A DNA stretch of 64,000 nt from Acholeplasma equifetale ATCC 29724 (GCF_000687735.1 NZ_JHXL01000003.1:1-64000), one strand, 5' to 3'; counted from the stretch's first letter, positions 35,550 through 43,851 are shown. The notes: a model not told the origin generated them from the letters alone. Made by a program: numbers and translations.

Positions 35550-35556
35550 TGATAAG

Positions 35557-35631
35557 ACAACCTTGATGAATATATAATGGTCATTAAGTAGATAAAATCA
35601 TATATTTCCCTTATAATAGTAACAAGGTTGT
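35557..35631 (+). repeat. Inverted repeat spanning the promoter region of the 35707 gene
   Basis: ACAACCTTG (35557-35565) and CAAGGTTGT (35623-35631), the second followed by TTTTT. Two TATAAT boxes (35573-35578 and 35612-35617) lie between the arms, and a TATACT is at 35647. Either an operator pair or a long-loop attenuator. Confidence 0.5.
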
Positions 35632-35706
35632 TTTTAATGAATGTGATATACTTTTTACATGTTCTTATCTATACAATCAATAGTTATCAACGAAGGAGAA
35701 AAGAAG

Positions 35707-36435
35707 ATGTTTGAAAAATTAAGAGAAATGAGCAAATCAGGAAATGCACTAATTGTGTTATTAAGTATATTTGTTTGGTTTGAATTTTATCAAATATCCA
35801 GACTTGTTCAATTTTTGGATTTTAGTAATTCAATTAGTGTATATACATTAATAGTTACAGCTCTTACTATTTTTATTAAAACGATTATTATATATATTTT
35901 TGAAAGAAAACAAAGTTTTTTTGTTTCAAATTTATTATTACTTATATTTTTTGTTCCAGAAGATTTTAAGAATATTTTTTCAATTTTTCAGTATCGTGAT
36001 GAATTTTTCTCTTTAATACCTATAATTTTGAATATATCGATTGCAGTTTATGCTATATTAAAGATTTATGCACATAAGGATGAATTAAATTATTCAATAA
36101 AGAAACCAGATCAAAAAACATTTATTCTTATTACACTATCTTTAATTTCTGTATATTATGATTTCGATATAGCTACTTTAGCATTATACATTTTATTGTA
36201 TATTGCAATTTTAATGAATGCTCGACCAATAGAAACTTTATTACTATCAGCATACATTTATATCATTAGAATTTTCTCCGATATTCGAATGTTAATCCTA
36301 TATAGTGGTTTCAATGAAGTTAGTATTCGAATGATTATAAATCTTGTTATAAGTAGCGTGATTTTATACTTTATTATTAAAACATATTTAGATCAACAAA
36401 AAAATAAAATTTCATATGATGACTATTTGAATTAA
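35707..36435 (+). CDS. Hypothetical polytopic membrane protein
   Basis: A 242-residue protein with about seven or eight hydrophobic helices and a short charged N-terminus (MFEKLREMSKSGN); I do not recognise the family. It is very rich in Ile, Leu, Phe and Tyr and has no cysteine cluster, P-loop or charged helix pattern that would hint at a function. ATG 35707 is chosen because AAGGAG is 8 bp upstream; the longer frame from 35659 has no ribosome-binding site. It is a single-gene unit bounded by terminators that share a GATGTTAGT stem core. Confidence 0.7.
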   Translation: MFEKLREMSKSGNALIVLLSIFVWFEFYQISRLVQFLDFSNSISVYTLIVTALTIFIKTIIIYIFERKQSFFVSNLLLLIFFVPEDFKNIFSIFQYRDEFFSLIPIILNISIAVYAILKIYAHKDELNYSIKKPDQKTFILITLSLISVYYDFDIATLALYILLYIAILMNARPIETLLLSAYIYIIRIFSDIRMLILYSGFNEVSIRMIINLVISSVILYFIIKTYLDQQKNKISYDDYLN

Positions 36436-36456
36436 AAATATATATAATCTATTCAT

Positions 36457-36498
36457 AAAAAAAGATGTTAGTCGTGTATTTGACTAACATCTTTTTTA
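36457..36498. terminator. Bidirectional intrinsic terminator
   Basis: AAAAAAGATGTTAGTC, 8-nt loop, GACTAACATCTTTTTT between the converging 35707 gene and nqrF. Confidence 0.92.
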
Positions 36499-36518
36499 AA
36501 TTTATTCTTAAAAGATGA

Positions 36519-37595
36519 TTAGAATTTATCGAAGTAAATAAATTCTTCAGGCATACCTTTTTCTTTTAGAACTTTAATACATGCATCAATCATACCTGGG
36601 CTACCACATAGATATGCTTCACTACCAGATAAGTCACCTGTTAATCTTCTAACAACATCAGTAATTAAACCAATTTCACCATCCCAATTATCTTCCTTTT
36701 GTGGATCAGATAATGCGGGAACATAAGTGAAATTTGGATACATCTTAGATACTTCTTGGAAGTATTCTGTATAGTATAAGTCTTTTTTAGTTCTTGCACC
36801 AAAGAAGTACATCGCTTTTCTAGGCATATTTTGATCCATTAATTTAAAAATGATTGAACGAATAGGAGCTTTACCACTACCACCTGCAATCATGATGATT
36901 GGACGAGTAGATTGTTCTTGTAAGAAAAAATCACCAAAAGGTCCAGTAATTTTTATCTTATCACCTGTCATTAAAGCTTTATGTATAAATGATGTTGCAA
37001 CACCATTTGGAACATATCGAATAATGACTTCTGGATGATATAAATCTTTTGAATCGGATGCAATAGAATAAGCTCTTGTTGTTTCAATACCGGGAACTTC
37101 GATTTGAAGATATTGACCAGGTTTGAATTCAAATGGTTCAGTCATTTCAAATTTAATACGTTTGATATCATGTGTTAAATCTTCAATTTCAACAACTTTA
37201 GCCATAAATGGTTTTGAATTTAAAGCAGAAGCTGGGACTTGAACTTCAATATCATGAGTTACCTTAACTTGGCAACTTAAGCGATAACCTTCTTCAATTT
37301 CTTCTTTTGATAAAAATGGAAGTTCAGTTTGGCGAGGTGGCTCATGATCACCAATTAAACGGAATTTACATGTTCCACATGTAGCTTTACCACCACAAGA
37401 AGAAGGTAAGAATACTTTATTATTAGTTAATATATTAAGCGCAGTGTCATCACCCGTAACAGTAATGACATTATCTTTATTGACGATAATTTTTCTTTCG
37501 CCACCGCCACCAAGTAATTTATCAATTAAAATTACAAATAATGTAATGATAACTAAAACACCTAATAAGATAACAATTGTCCAGATTGGATTCAT
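36519..37595 (-). CDS. nqrF: NqrF: NADH-oxidising subunit of an NQR-type complex
   Basis: A 358-residue protein with one N-terminal helix, a 2Fe-2S ferredoxin domain (Cys67, Cys73, Cys76, Cys108), an FAD domain (RAYSIAS) and an NADH domain (GGSGKAPIRSI, ending FIYFDKF). It takes a hydride from NADH in the cytosol and passes electrons into the membrane subunits. It lacks the long linker seen in proteobacterial NqrF (about 407 residues). Closest gene, NqrE, starts 12 bp upstream. RBS GGAGGAATTGCA precedes ATG 37595. It is NqrF and not RnfB/RnfC: there are no 4Fe-4S motifs. Confidence 0.95.
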   Translation of the reverse strand: MNPIWTIVILLGVLVIITLFVILIDKLLGGGGERKIIVNKDNVITVTGDDTALNILTNNKVFLPSSCGGKATCGTCKFRLIGDHEPPRQTELPFLSKEEIEEGYRLSCQVKVTHDIEVQVPASALNSKPFMAKVVEIEDLTHDIKRIKFEMTEPFEFKPGQYLQIEVPGIETTRAYSIASDSKDLYHPEVIIRYVPNGVATSFIHKALMTGDKIKITGPFGDFFLQEQSTRPIIMIAGGSGKAPIRSIIFKLMDQNMPRKAMYFFGARTKKDLYYTEYFQEVSKMYPNFTYVPALSDPQKEDNWDGEIGLITDVVRRLTGDLSGSEAYLCGSPGMIDACIKVLKEKGMPEEFIYFDKF

Positions 37596-37607
37596 TGCAA
37601 TTCCTCC

Positions 37608-38201
37608 TTAATTAATAAATGTGACGCGTCCAATACCTGTGAAACCAATGAACGCTAATGCAAGAATACCTAAAATAATGAAGGCAATTGCGCGTCCACG
37701 TAATCCTTTTGGTAAATTGGATACACGATACATTTTTTGTCTGACACCTGCAAGTAAGATCATTGCGAATGCCCAACCAATAGAAGATCCTAATGCGAAT
37801 ACAGTTGTTTGAGCAAATGTGTATTCACGTGTTTGGAAAAATAATGAAACTGCTAATACAATACAGTTAACTGTAATTAATGGTAAGAAAATTCCAAATG
37901 CTTCGTAAATTTTAGGTGAATATTTTGCAAGAAACATTTCTAAAAACTGTACAAAAGCAGCAATAACAATAATAAATACGAGTAAAGATAATTGAGTTGT
38001 ACCAGTGGCTTTTAAAAGCTCATAAATTGGCCAGTTAATCATTGCAGTTAAAGTTGTAACAACAATAACAGCAACACCCATGTTAACAGAGTTTTTAATT
38101 GAAGTAGAAACGGCAATTAATGAACACATACCAAGAATGAAAATAAGAGCAATATTATTAGATAACATTGAAGCTAAGAATAATTCAATAAGTTCCATCA
38201 T
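37608..38201 (-). CDS. nqrE: NqrE membrane subunit
   Basis: A 197-residue six-helix subunit. It forms a pseudo-symmetric pair with NqrD around an intramembrane Fe centre; the ligand cysteines are visible as Cys26 (FILGMCSLIA) and Cys113 (ITVNCIVLA). ATG 38201 overlaps the nqrD stop and is followed by a second ATG. RnfA is the homologue, but the operon content assigns it to NQR. Confidence 0.94.
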   Translation of the reverse strand: MMELIELFLASMLSNNIALIFILGMCSLIAVSTSIKNSVNMGVAVIVVTTLTAMINWPIYELLKATGTTQLSLLVFIIVIAAFVQFLEMFLAKYSPKIYEAFGIFLPLITVNCIVLAVSLFFQTREYTFAQTTVFALGSSIGWAFAMILLAGVRQKMYRVSNLPKGLRGRAIAFIILGILALAFIGFTGIGRVTFIN

Positions 38202-38857
38202 TGTACACCATCCTCTTCATATTTGCCCATTAAAGCTCTAAATCCCCAAGCTATCATTCCTAAAACGAAGAATCCACCTGGAGCTAATGCCATAACGTTC
38301 CATTTAATCCAGTTTTCAAATCCTGGAATAGTCATACCAAAGTATTGTCCAAATGCTAAAGGTTCACGAACAGAAGCAATTAATACTAATACAAGCATAT
38401 AACCTAAACCGTTCGCCAAACCATCAAAAAGTGTATATTTAACTGGATTTTTAATAGCGAACGCTTCTGCCCTACCCATAACAATACAGTTTGTAATAAT
38501 TAAACCTGTATAAGAGCCTAATCTATCAGCGACTGTTGGAACAAATGCTTGTAAGAACATTTGAACAACAATTGTAAAGACAGAAATAATTACCATGTAT
38601 GCAACCATACGGACTTTACTTGGAATCAAGTTTCTAAGTAAAGATACTAATGCGCTTGACGCGATGATAACAAAGGTTACACCTAATCCCATGAAAATAG
38701 CATTTTCAACACGGTTTGTAACAGCTAAAGAAGAACAAATACCAAGGACAGTAACGATAATTGGATTTTCTTCAGTTAGTCCTCTTCTTAATAGAACAAA
38801 CCATTTTTTATATTGAAGTCTTAACCAGGTGCTTGGTTTCTTTTTAGATTGATCCAT
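38198..38857 (-). CDS. nqrD: NqrD membrane subunit
   Basis: A 219-residue six-helix subunit, partner of NqrE. Conserved cysteines are Cys41 (VLGICSSLAVTN) and Cys124 (IITNCIVMGRAEAFA), ligands of the membrane Fe site. The start overlaps the nqrC stop (TAATG) with GGAGGT upstream. The sequence RAEAFA and GLGYMLVL fit NqrD/RnfE. Confidence 0.94.
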   Translation of the reverse strand: MDQSKKKPSTWLRLQYKKWFVLLRRGLTEENPIIVTVLGICSSLAVTNRVENAIFMGLGVTFVIIASSALVSLLRNLIPSKVRMVAYMVIISVFTIVVQMFLQAFVPTVADRLGSYTGLIITNCIVMGRAEAFAIKNPVKYTLFDGLANGLGYMLVLVLIASVREPLAFGQYFGMTIPGFENWIKWNVMALAPGGFFVLGMIAWGFRALMGKYEEDGVQ

Positions 38858-39921
38858 TATTGGTTACCTCCTTGAAATGTAGTGTAGTAAATTTGATATG
38901 TATCATTCATTCCATTAATGAATTTAGTTTTTGTTTGAGTTGCTGTGCTAAAACCATCTAGCACTTCATTTTCGTTATTTGGATCAGTTGTAACAATTAT
39001 GACTGGTTTGAATTTCTTACCAACATAACCATCAAAAAATGTAGGATTATTTTGAATAATAGCACCCTGGCCTTCAGATTGTGATAAGACAGTAATTTTA
39101 TGAATTGTTACAAAATCTTCTTTTAATGTAATTACAGCCTCAATCGGACCTCTAAATCCTTCAGTTGTAAATGCGTATGATTTATAATTTGTAGTCTTGT
39201 TGACATAAAGAGTTAAGTTATTTTTGTTAACAACTTCAAAGTGTGTATAGAATACAGAATTATAATTATCATCATTATATTCAATTGTATGTTGAGATAA
39301 GATGGCTTTCTTAAGTGGTGCTAAAATATCTTCACCAGAGAATGTATTATAGTATTTTCTAAAATTAGTATTTAATAACCCAATAAATGCATTGGTTGTA
39401 CCAGTAGCACCAGTAATTGCATCTACCTCTTGGTTTGTTGTTGCACCATTTTTAACAGCTTTTAAACCAGTGTCACCAAATTGTTTTCCAACATAATTAC
39501 TTAAATACTCAGGTTCTGCAACAACCCCACCTAAACCTGGAGTTTCAGCTTGTTTAGTAACAGTAATAGCAACAACCGTATTAAAGTCTGGTTCTAATGT
39601 AATAACTCCTTCGATTACATCCCATAAACCATTACCAAAAAATCTAAATGAAATACGATTGTTTACCTTATTTGTGTAAAGTGTTAATGTATTACCATCT
39701 TCATAAAATTCAGTTTGAACAGTAAATGACTCATCAAATACTTCAGAAAAATCAAGTTGTGTATGTGGAATTTCGTGATGTTCTAAAATCGAATGTTTCC
39801 AAGCATATTCAGCATTTTTTGCTATATAATCTTTTGTTATCTCGTTAGCACCAACTAAAATACCAGAAGCAACTAATCCTAAGACAATAACGAATAGCAT
39901 CATTTGTAGATATTTTTTCAT
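38857..39921 (-). CDS. nqrC: NqrC-like subunit with two FMN-binding domains
   Basis: A 354-residue extracytoplasmic flavoprotein anchored by residues ~5-24. Ordinary NqrC/RnfG has one FMN-bind domain (200-260 residues); this one has two. The first holds AETPGLGG and DAITGATGTT (predicted covalent FMN on Thr173). The second, from about residue 200, repeats the layout with AVITLKEDF (compare GVITLEPDF) and DGFSTATQTK (candidate Thr328), though ETPGLG is changed to EGQGAI. The flavin transferase ApbE needed for attachment is not in the window. RBS GGAGGTTGAAGC. Confidence 0.9.
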   Translation of the reverse strand: MKKYLQMMLFVIVLGLVASGILVGANEITKDYIAKNAEYAWKHSILEHHEIPHTQLDFSEVFDESFTVQTEFYEDGNTLTLYTNKVNNRISFRFFGNGLWDVIEGVITLEPDFNTVVAITVTKQAETPGLGGVVAEPEYLSNYVGKQFGDTGLKAVKNGATTNQEVDAITGATGTTNAFIGLLNTNFRKYYNTFSGEDILAPLKKAILSQHTIEYNDDNYNSVFYTHFEVVNKNNLTLYVNKTTNYKSYAFTTEGFRGPIEAVITLKEDFVTIHKITVLSQSEGQGAIIQNNPTFFDGYVGKKFKPVIIVTTDPNNENEVLDGFSTATQTKTKFINGMNDTYQIYYTTFQGGNQ

Positions 39922-40868
39922 GCTTCAACCTCCTCTAATAGAGGGATATCCTTAACTTTAGGTGTTGTCCAAACATCAATTAAACCTGTCATTGCATTCA
40001 TGAATAATATAGCATAGATTGTTCCCTCTGTATTTGGTGCGGATGGATTAAATAACCAAGTATTTTGGATAATCCATGATACAAAACCTAATAAAACACC
40101 GTAAATAATTCGGCCTTTAGTATATAAAGGTTGAGTTTGAGGATCTGTAGCCATAAACATTGCTACAAATAATAAGTGTCCCATTAATACTGAATAGAGG
40201 GCATATAAGAATGAATCGCCACCCATTCCACTTAATAGGAACTTAAGTAAAGAGAATAAGTAGTATGTACCTAAAAATGTTGCTGGTATTTTCCAATCAG
40301 AAATTTTTAGGATCATTAACACTAATCCTAGTAATAAAATTCCTAGTTTAAATGTAGTTCCCATGGCACCAGCATATTGACCCATAAGTAAGTCAACGAG
40401 TGATGTTGAACTTACAATTGCTGCAGGTGTATTTTTAAAGATAGTTGCAAAAGTAGCTGGATCAACAATTTTAGTAATTGGATCTAAGAATCGGTTAACT
40501 TGAACTGGGAATGCTAACGCGATAAAGACTAATCCTAAAGCTGCTGGATTGAAAATGTTTTTGCCTTCGCCACCAAAAATTGTTTTAGCGAAAAACACAC
40601 CAAATGCAGTTGCAACAATTACCATCCAAAAGTCTGAGACAATTGATGGTGTTGTCATCAATGTAATAATGAGCGGAGTAATTGAGAAAGTAGTTGGGTC
40701 GAACTTTTCTTTTCTCAATTGACTATTTAATAATTCAATGACAAATGAAGTCACTAATGCTGCTAATGCTACAAGCAATACATGAGGACCAAAAATCACT
40801 GATGCAGCAATAAGTAACACTATTAGTGACCCTGTCACTATTAGTCTGTTTCTTTGTTGTGTATTCAT
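39918..40868 (-). CDS. nqrB: NqrB/RnfD-type membrane subunit
   Basis: A 316-residue polytopic subunit, shorter than NqrB of proteobacteria (about 410) and nearer RnfD in size. The FMN-attachment region appears as AAIVSSTSLVDL; Thr155 would be the modified residue, but the usual SGAT is changed. GGEGKNIFNPAALGLVF (family G-x-NxFNPAA) and the later MGHLLFVAMFMATDPQT-PLY segment are conserved. First gene of the operon; no nqrA precedes it. RBS GGAGAGTCAGA before the ATG. Confidence 0.92.
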   Translation of the reverse strand: MNTQQRNRLIVTGSLIVLLIAASVIFGPHVLLVALAALVTSFVIELLNSQLRKEKFDPTTFSITPLIITLMTTPSIVSDFWMVIVATAFGVFFAKTIFGGEGKNIFNPAALGLVFIALAFPVQVNRFLDPITKIVDPATFATIFKNTPAAIVSSTSLVDLLMGQYAGAMGTTFKLGILLLGLVLMILKISDWKIPATFLGTYYLFSLLKFLLSGMGGDSFLYALYSVLMGHLLFVAMFMATDPQTQPLYTKGRIIYGVLLGFVSWIIQNTWLFNPSAPNTEGTIYAILFMNAMTGLIDVWTTPKVKDIPLLEEVEA

Positions 40869-41023
40869 TCTGACTCTCCTTCGTTTGTTATTAGTTTTAT
40901 TTTAACATGAGATACTATAAATCTTTATTATGTTGCACCAAGAAAATTAGAACTTTAAATATATATTTAAAACGCTTAAAAATGCAATTTTAATAGATCA
41001 TTTTTTATGATGTATCAATTTTA

Positions 41024-41032
41024 ATGCTATAA
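41024..41032 (+). promoter_or_regulatory. Extended -10 promoter of the mgtE leader
   Basis: TGCTATAAT: TATAAT at 41027-41032 with TG one base upstream. It places the mRNA start near 41039, just before the leader Shine-Dalgarno AAAGGAG (41041-41047). The remaining bases 40869-41023 hold the nqr ribosome-binding site and AT-rich spacer with no gene. Confidence 0.7.
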
Positions 41033-41052
41033 TGAATAAGAAAGGAGTTGAT

Positions 41053-41166
41053 ATGATGATTATCCCCGAAGATGATTACTATAGTTATAAGCATATAAAA
41101 AATCTTTATAAAGCCAATATTCATCATATGAAACTCACTTTTAAAAAAGGATGTTTATTGGCTTAA
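41053..41166 (+). CDS. 37-residue leader peptide upstream of mgtE
   Basis: A complete small gene: AAAGGAG at 41041-41047, ATG 41053 (and 41056), TAA 41164-41166. The product begins MMIIPEDDYYSYKHIK and ends KKGCLLA. The early Pro-Glu-Asp-Asp is the kind of sequence known to destabilise ribosomes at low Mg2+ in the E. coli mgtL leader. It fills nearly the whole leader mRNA, ends 18 bp before mgtE and overlaps both hairpin arms listed next. No homologue is recognised; a regulatory leader is inferred from position, signals and structure. Confidence 0.6.
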   Translation: MMIIPEDDYYSYKHIKNLYKANIHHMKLTFKKGCLLA

Positions 41167-41185
41167 CTTTATAGGAGGTAAGCCA
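41111..41185 (+). promoter_or_regulatory. Mutually exclusive hairpins controlling mgtE translation
   Basis: AAGCCAATA (41111-41119) can pair with TATTGGCTT (41156-41164). Alternatively TGGCTTA (41159-41165) can pair with TAAGCCA (41179-41185), which places the mgtE Shine-Dalgarno AGGAGG (41173-41178) in a 13-base loop and locks the first base of the ATG. The two pairings share 41159-41164 and cannot coexist. Confidence 0.6.
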
Positions 41186-42507
41186 TGTTAAAAGATTTAA
41201 TAAATCGCTTAACTAGCGATGAATTAAAAGATATATTAGAAATTCAGCATGCCTTTGACATAGCGCAAGCATTAGATGAATTAGATGAAGAAGAAAAAAA
41301 GACTGTCATTAACTTATTAAGTATGGATAAGTTAACTGAAGTTCTATCATATCTTGAACCGGAAATTGCAGCAGACATATTATCAACTTATAGTTTGTTA
41401 CATCAAAAAGTTTTAGTAAGTGAATTAGATCCAGATGATGCAGCAGATATTATTAATGAATTGGAAGAAGAGAATAAAAACGAGTTATTAAAAATACTTG
41501 ATAAAGATGAAGAGGTTTTATCACTTATTCAATACGATGAATCTTTAGCTGGTGCGTATATGACAAACGCATTTGTTAAAGTAAATATTTCTGATGATGT
41601 TAAACAAGCAACAAAAAAAGTAATCGATATAGCTGAAGATGTATCTACGATTCAAACAATTTTTGTTGTTGACCATGATAATCATTATTGTGGTGAAATA
41701 CCTTTAAAAACTTTACTAAAGTCAAAATATCCACTTACAGTTAAAGAGATATTAACTGTTGAACCAACATTTCATGTAAATGACGGTATTGATAACTTAC
41801 TCAAACACATTAAGCATTATGGTAATACAGAAGTAGGTATCGTTGATGAAGAAAATCGATTACTCGGTATTATTACACAAGATGATGTATTAGATATCTA
41901 TTTAGAAGAAACTCAAGAAGACTATGAAAAATTAGCAGCATTACCAGACACCGACTTTAAAGAGGGGTCTTTTAAAACCGCAATGCATCGTATACCTTGG
42001 TTATTGATATTGCTTACAATATCCATTCCAAGTGCATTTGTTACAAGTAATTTTACTGGCATTTTAGGTACCTTTGTCATTCTAGCTTTTTTTCAACCGC
42101 TCATATTGGATGCAGGTGGAGATGTTGCAAGTCAAACGCTTGCAGTTACATTAATTGAACTTACCAAAAAAGATTCAAAAGTTATATCTAATGGATTTAA
42201 AGAAATCTTAACTGGGGTAATCAATGGATTTGTCATGGGATTAATTTCATTTTTAATCACCATCATATTTTCATATGTTTTACATTTTGATCATGGTGTT
42301 TGGATTGGATTATCTGTGGGATTATCTTTATGGATAACCGTGATCATTGGACCAATTTTAGGTTTTTTTATACCACTATTTATTAAAATGTTAAAGTTTG
42401 ACCCTGCGGTTGCATCAGGGCCATTTATAACTAACTTAATTGATATACTTTCAAATGTTGTGTATTTTAGTTTAGCAACTATAATTTTAGGAGGTTTTGT
42501 CGCATGA
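41185..42507 (+). CDS. mgtE: MgtE-family magnesium transporter 1
   Basis: A 440-residue MgtE: N-terminal helical domain (ADILSTYSLLHQKVLVSELD and PDDAADIINELEEENK), two CBS domains (residues ~130-255) that sense cytosolic Mg2+, a plug helix and five membrane helices from PWLLILLTISIPSAF. The channel segment LDAGGDVASQTLAVT deviates from the usual GGNxGxQ; VASGPFITNLIDILSNVVYF keeps the pore Asp. The ATG has AGGAGG upstream within a predicted hairpin loop. It overlaps the second mgtE by 4 bp. Confidence 0.94.
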   Translation: MLKDLINRLTSDELKDILEIQHAFDIAQALDELDEEEKKTVINLLSMDKLTEVLSYLEPEIAADILSTYSLLHQKVLVSELDPDDAADIINELEEENKNELLKILDKDEEVLSLIQYDESLAGAYMTNAFVKVNISDDVKQATKKVIDIAEDVSTIQTIFVVDHDNHYCGEIPLKTLLKSKYPLTVKEILTVEPTFHVNDGIDNLLKHIKHYGNTEVGIVDEENRLLGIITQDDVLDIYLEETQEDYEKLAALPDTDFKEGSFKTAMHRIPWLLILLTISIPSAFVTSNFTGILGTFVILAFFQPLILDAGGDVASQTLAVTLIELTKKDSKVISNGFKEILTGVINGFVMGLISFLITIIFSYVLHFDHGVWIGLSVGLSLWITVIIGPILGFFIPLFIKMLKFDPAVASGPFITNLIDILSNVVYFSLATIILGGFVA

Positions 42508-43829
42508 AACATATCGATTTTAAACTTTCTGATGCTAAATTAAAAAATATACTTGCTAAACTTCATGAAAGCGATATCGCACAATTATTTGAAGAAAATA
42601 GTGATGAAAGAGAAAGAATATTTAAACTTATTGGTATTAAAAAGTTTAGTCTGGTATTCACTGAATTAAATGAAGAGTTAGCTATGAAGACTTATTTAAG
42701 ATTAAGTCTAGATGCAAAAAAATCTTTATTGCGTCATTTAGAAATTGATGATATTAAATCATTTGTTGAACTTTTTAAAATTTCTTATCATGATGAAATT
42801 ATCAAACTATTAAATAAATCAACACAAGAAAAAGTTAGAAAACTTTTATCATATGATGGTGATAAAGCTGGTTCAATTTCATCTCCGCACTTTATAGTCA
42901 CAAATTTAGATGATAAAGTAAAAGATGCAACAAGAATGGTTATCAAAGAATCAACTGAAAAAGATGAAATCGGTGCAATCTTTGTTAATGATGAAGAAAA
43001 TAAGTTTGTTGGTGGTATCGAACTAAAAGATTTAATTATTGCTAGAGGCAATACAATAATTAAAAATATAGTAAATGAAAGTTATCCGTATGCATTTGAA
43101 GATGATTCTGTTGAAAGTGCATTAAGAAAAATTAGAGACTATGACATTCAAGTATTACCAGTTCTGAATAGTGATTACATATTAATTGGTGTAATTACTG
43201 CAGAGGATGCTTTAGAATTTATGGAAGAAGAACATATTGATCGTGTTGAAAAGTTAGTTTCAATTGAAAGCCACGATGAACTATCTAATCCTTTTAAACG
43301 CAGTATGAACCGATTACCATGGTTATTAATATCAGTTGTACTTAATATTATTATTGCTAGTTTTTTAACTGTTTTCTCTGGAACGATTGATCAAAATGTA
43401 GCATTAGTGTTATTTCAACCAATGATACTTGGTATGGCTGGTAATATTGGTACACAGAGTATTGCAGTAACTATATTAGGTATTAATCAAGATATCATTG
43501 AGCCTAAAAAACATATTTTAAGAGAAATAAAAGTTGCAAGCATTAATAGCTTATTATCAGGTATTATCGGTGTTATCATTGTATATCTATTCTTAATCAT
43601 TCTTCCTAACAGTTATGGTGATATTCATATTATTGCTTTAATTGTTGGGTTATCTTTAATGTTATCAATGTTTATTTCTGCATTAATTGGTGTGCTGATT
43701 CCGTTTGGATTAAGAAAAGTTGGTGTTGATGAAAAAGCAGCATCTGGACCAATTATTTCCACAGTCAATGATTTTAGTGCATTAGGCATTTACTTTTTAA
43801 TTGCAACATTCTTGTTAATGCTTATTTAA
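42504..43829 (+). CDS. mgtE: MgtE-family magnesium transporter 2
   Basis: A 441-residue MgtE paralogue of its neighbour with the same plan: N domain, CBS pair (DEIGAIFVNDEENKFVGGIE and IQVLPVLNSDYILIGVITAE), then five helices. Here the channel motif MAGNIGTQSIAVTILG is canonical and AASGPIISTVNDFSALGIYF keeps the pore Asp. Start overlaps the previous stop (ATGA), so synthesis is coupled. MgtE works as a dimer; tandem, divergent copies suggest a heterodimer. Confidence 0.94.
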   Translation: MKHIDFKLSDAKLKNILAKLHESDIAQLFEENSDERERIFKLIGIKKFSLVFTELNEELAMKTYLRLSLDAKKSLLRHLEIDDIKSFVELFKISYHDEIIKLLNKSTQEKVRKLLSYDGDKAGSISSPHFIVTNLDDKVKDATRMVIKESTEKDEIGAIFVNDEENKFVGGIELKDLIIARGNTIIKNIVNESYPYAFEDDSVESALRKIRDYDIQVLPVLNSDYILIGVITAEDALEFMEEEHIDRVEKLVSIESHDELSNPFKRSMNRLPWLLISVVLNIIIASFLTVFSGTIDQNVALVLFQPMILGMAGNIGTQSIAVTILGINQDIIEPKKHILREIKVASINSLLSGIIGVIIVYLFLIILPNSYGDIHIIALIVGLSLMLSMFISALIGVLIPFGLRKVGVDEKAASGPIISTVNDFSALGIYFLIATFLLMLI

Positions 43830-43851
43830 AAATGAATGTTCTTAAAAAGAG

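Noticed and set aside
36519-40868. Rnf complex
   Set aside because: The NADH subunit has a 2Fe-2S/FAD domain plan (NqrF) and there is no RnfB or RnfC with 4Fe-4S motifs.
41024-41185. M-box (ykoK) magnesium riboswitch before mgtE
   Set aside because: The leader is about 147 nt, is nearly filled by a coding ORF with its own Shine-Dalgarno, and the conserved M-box core was not recognised.
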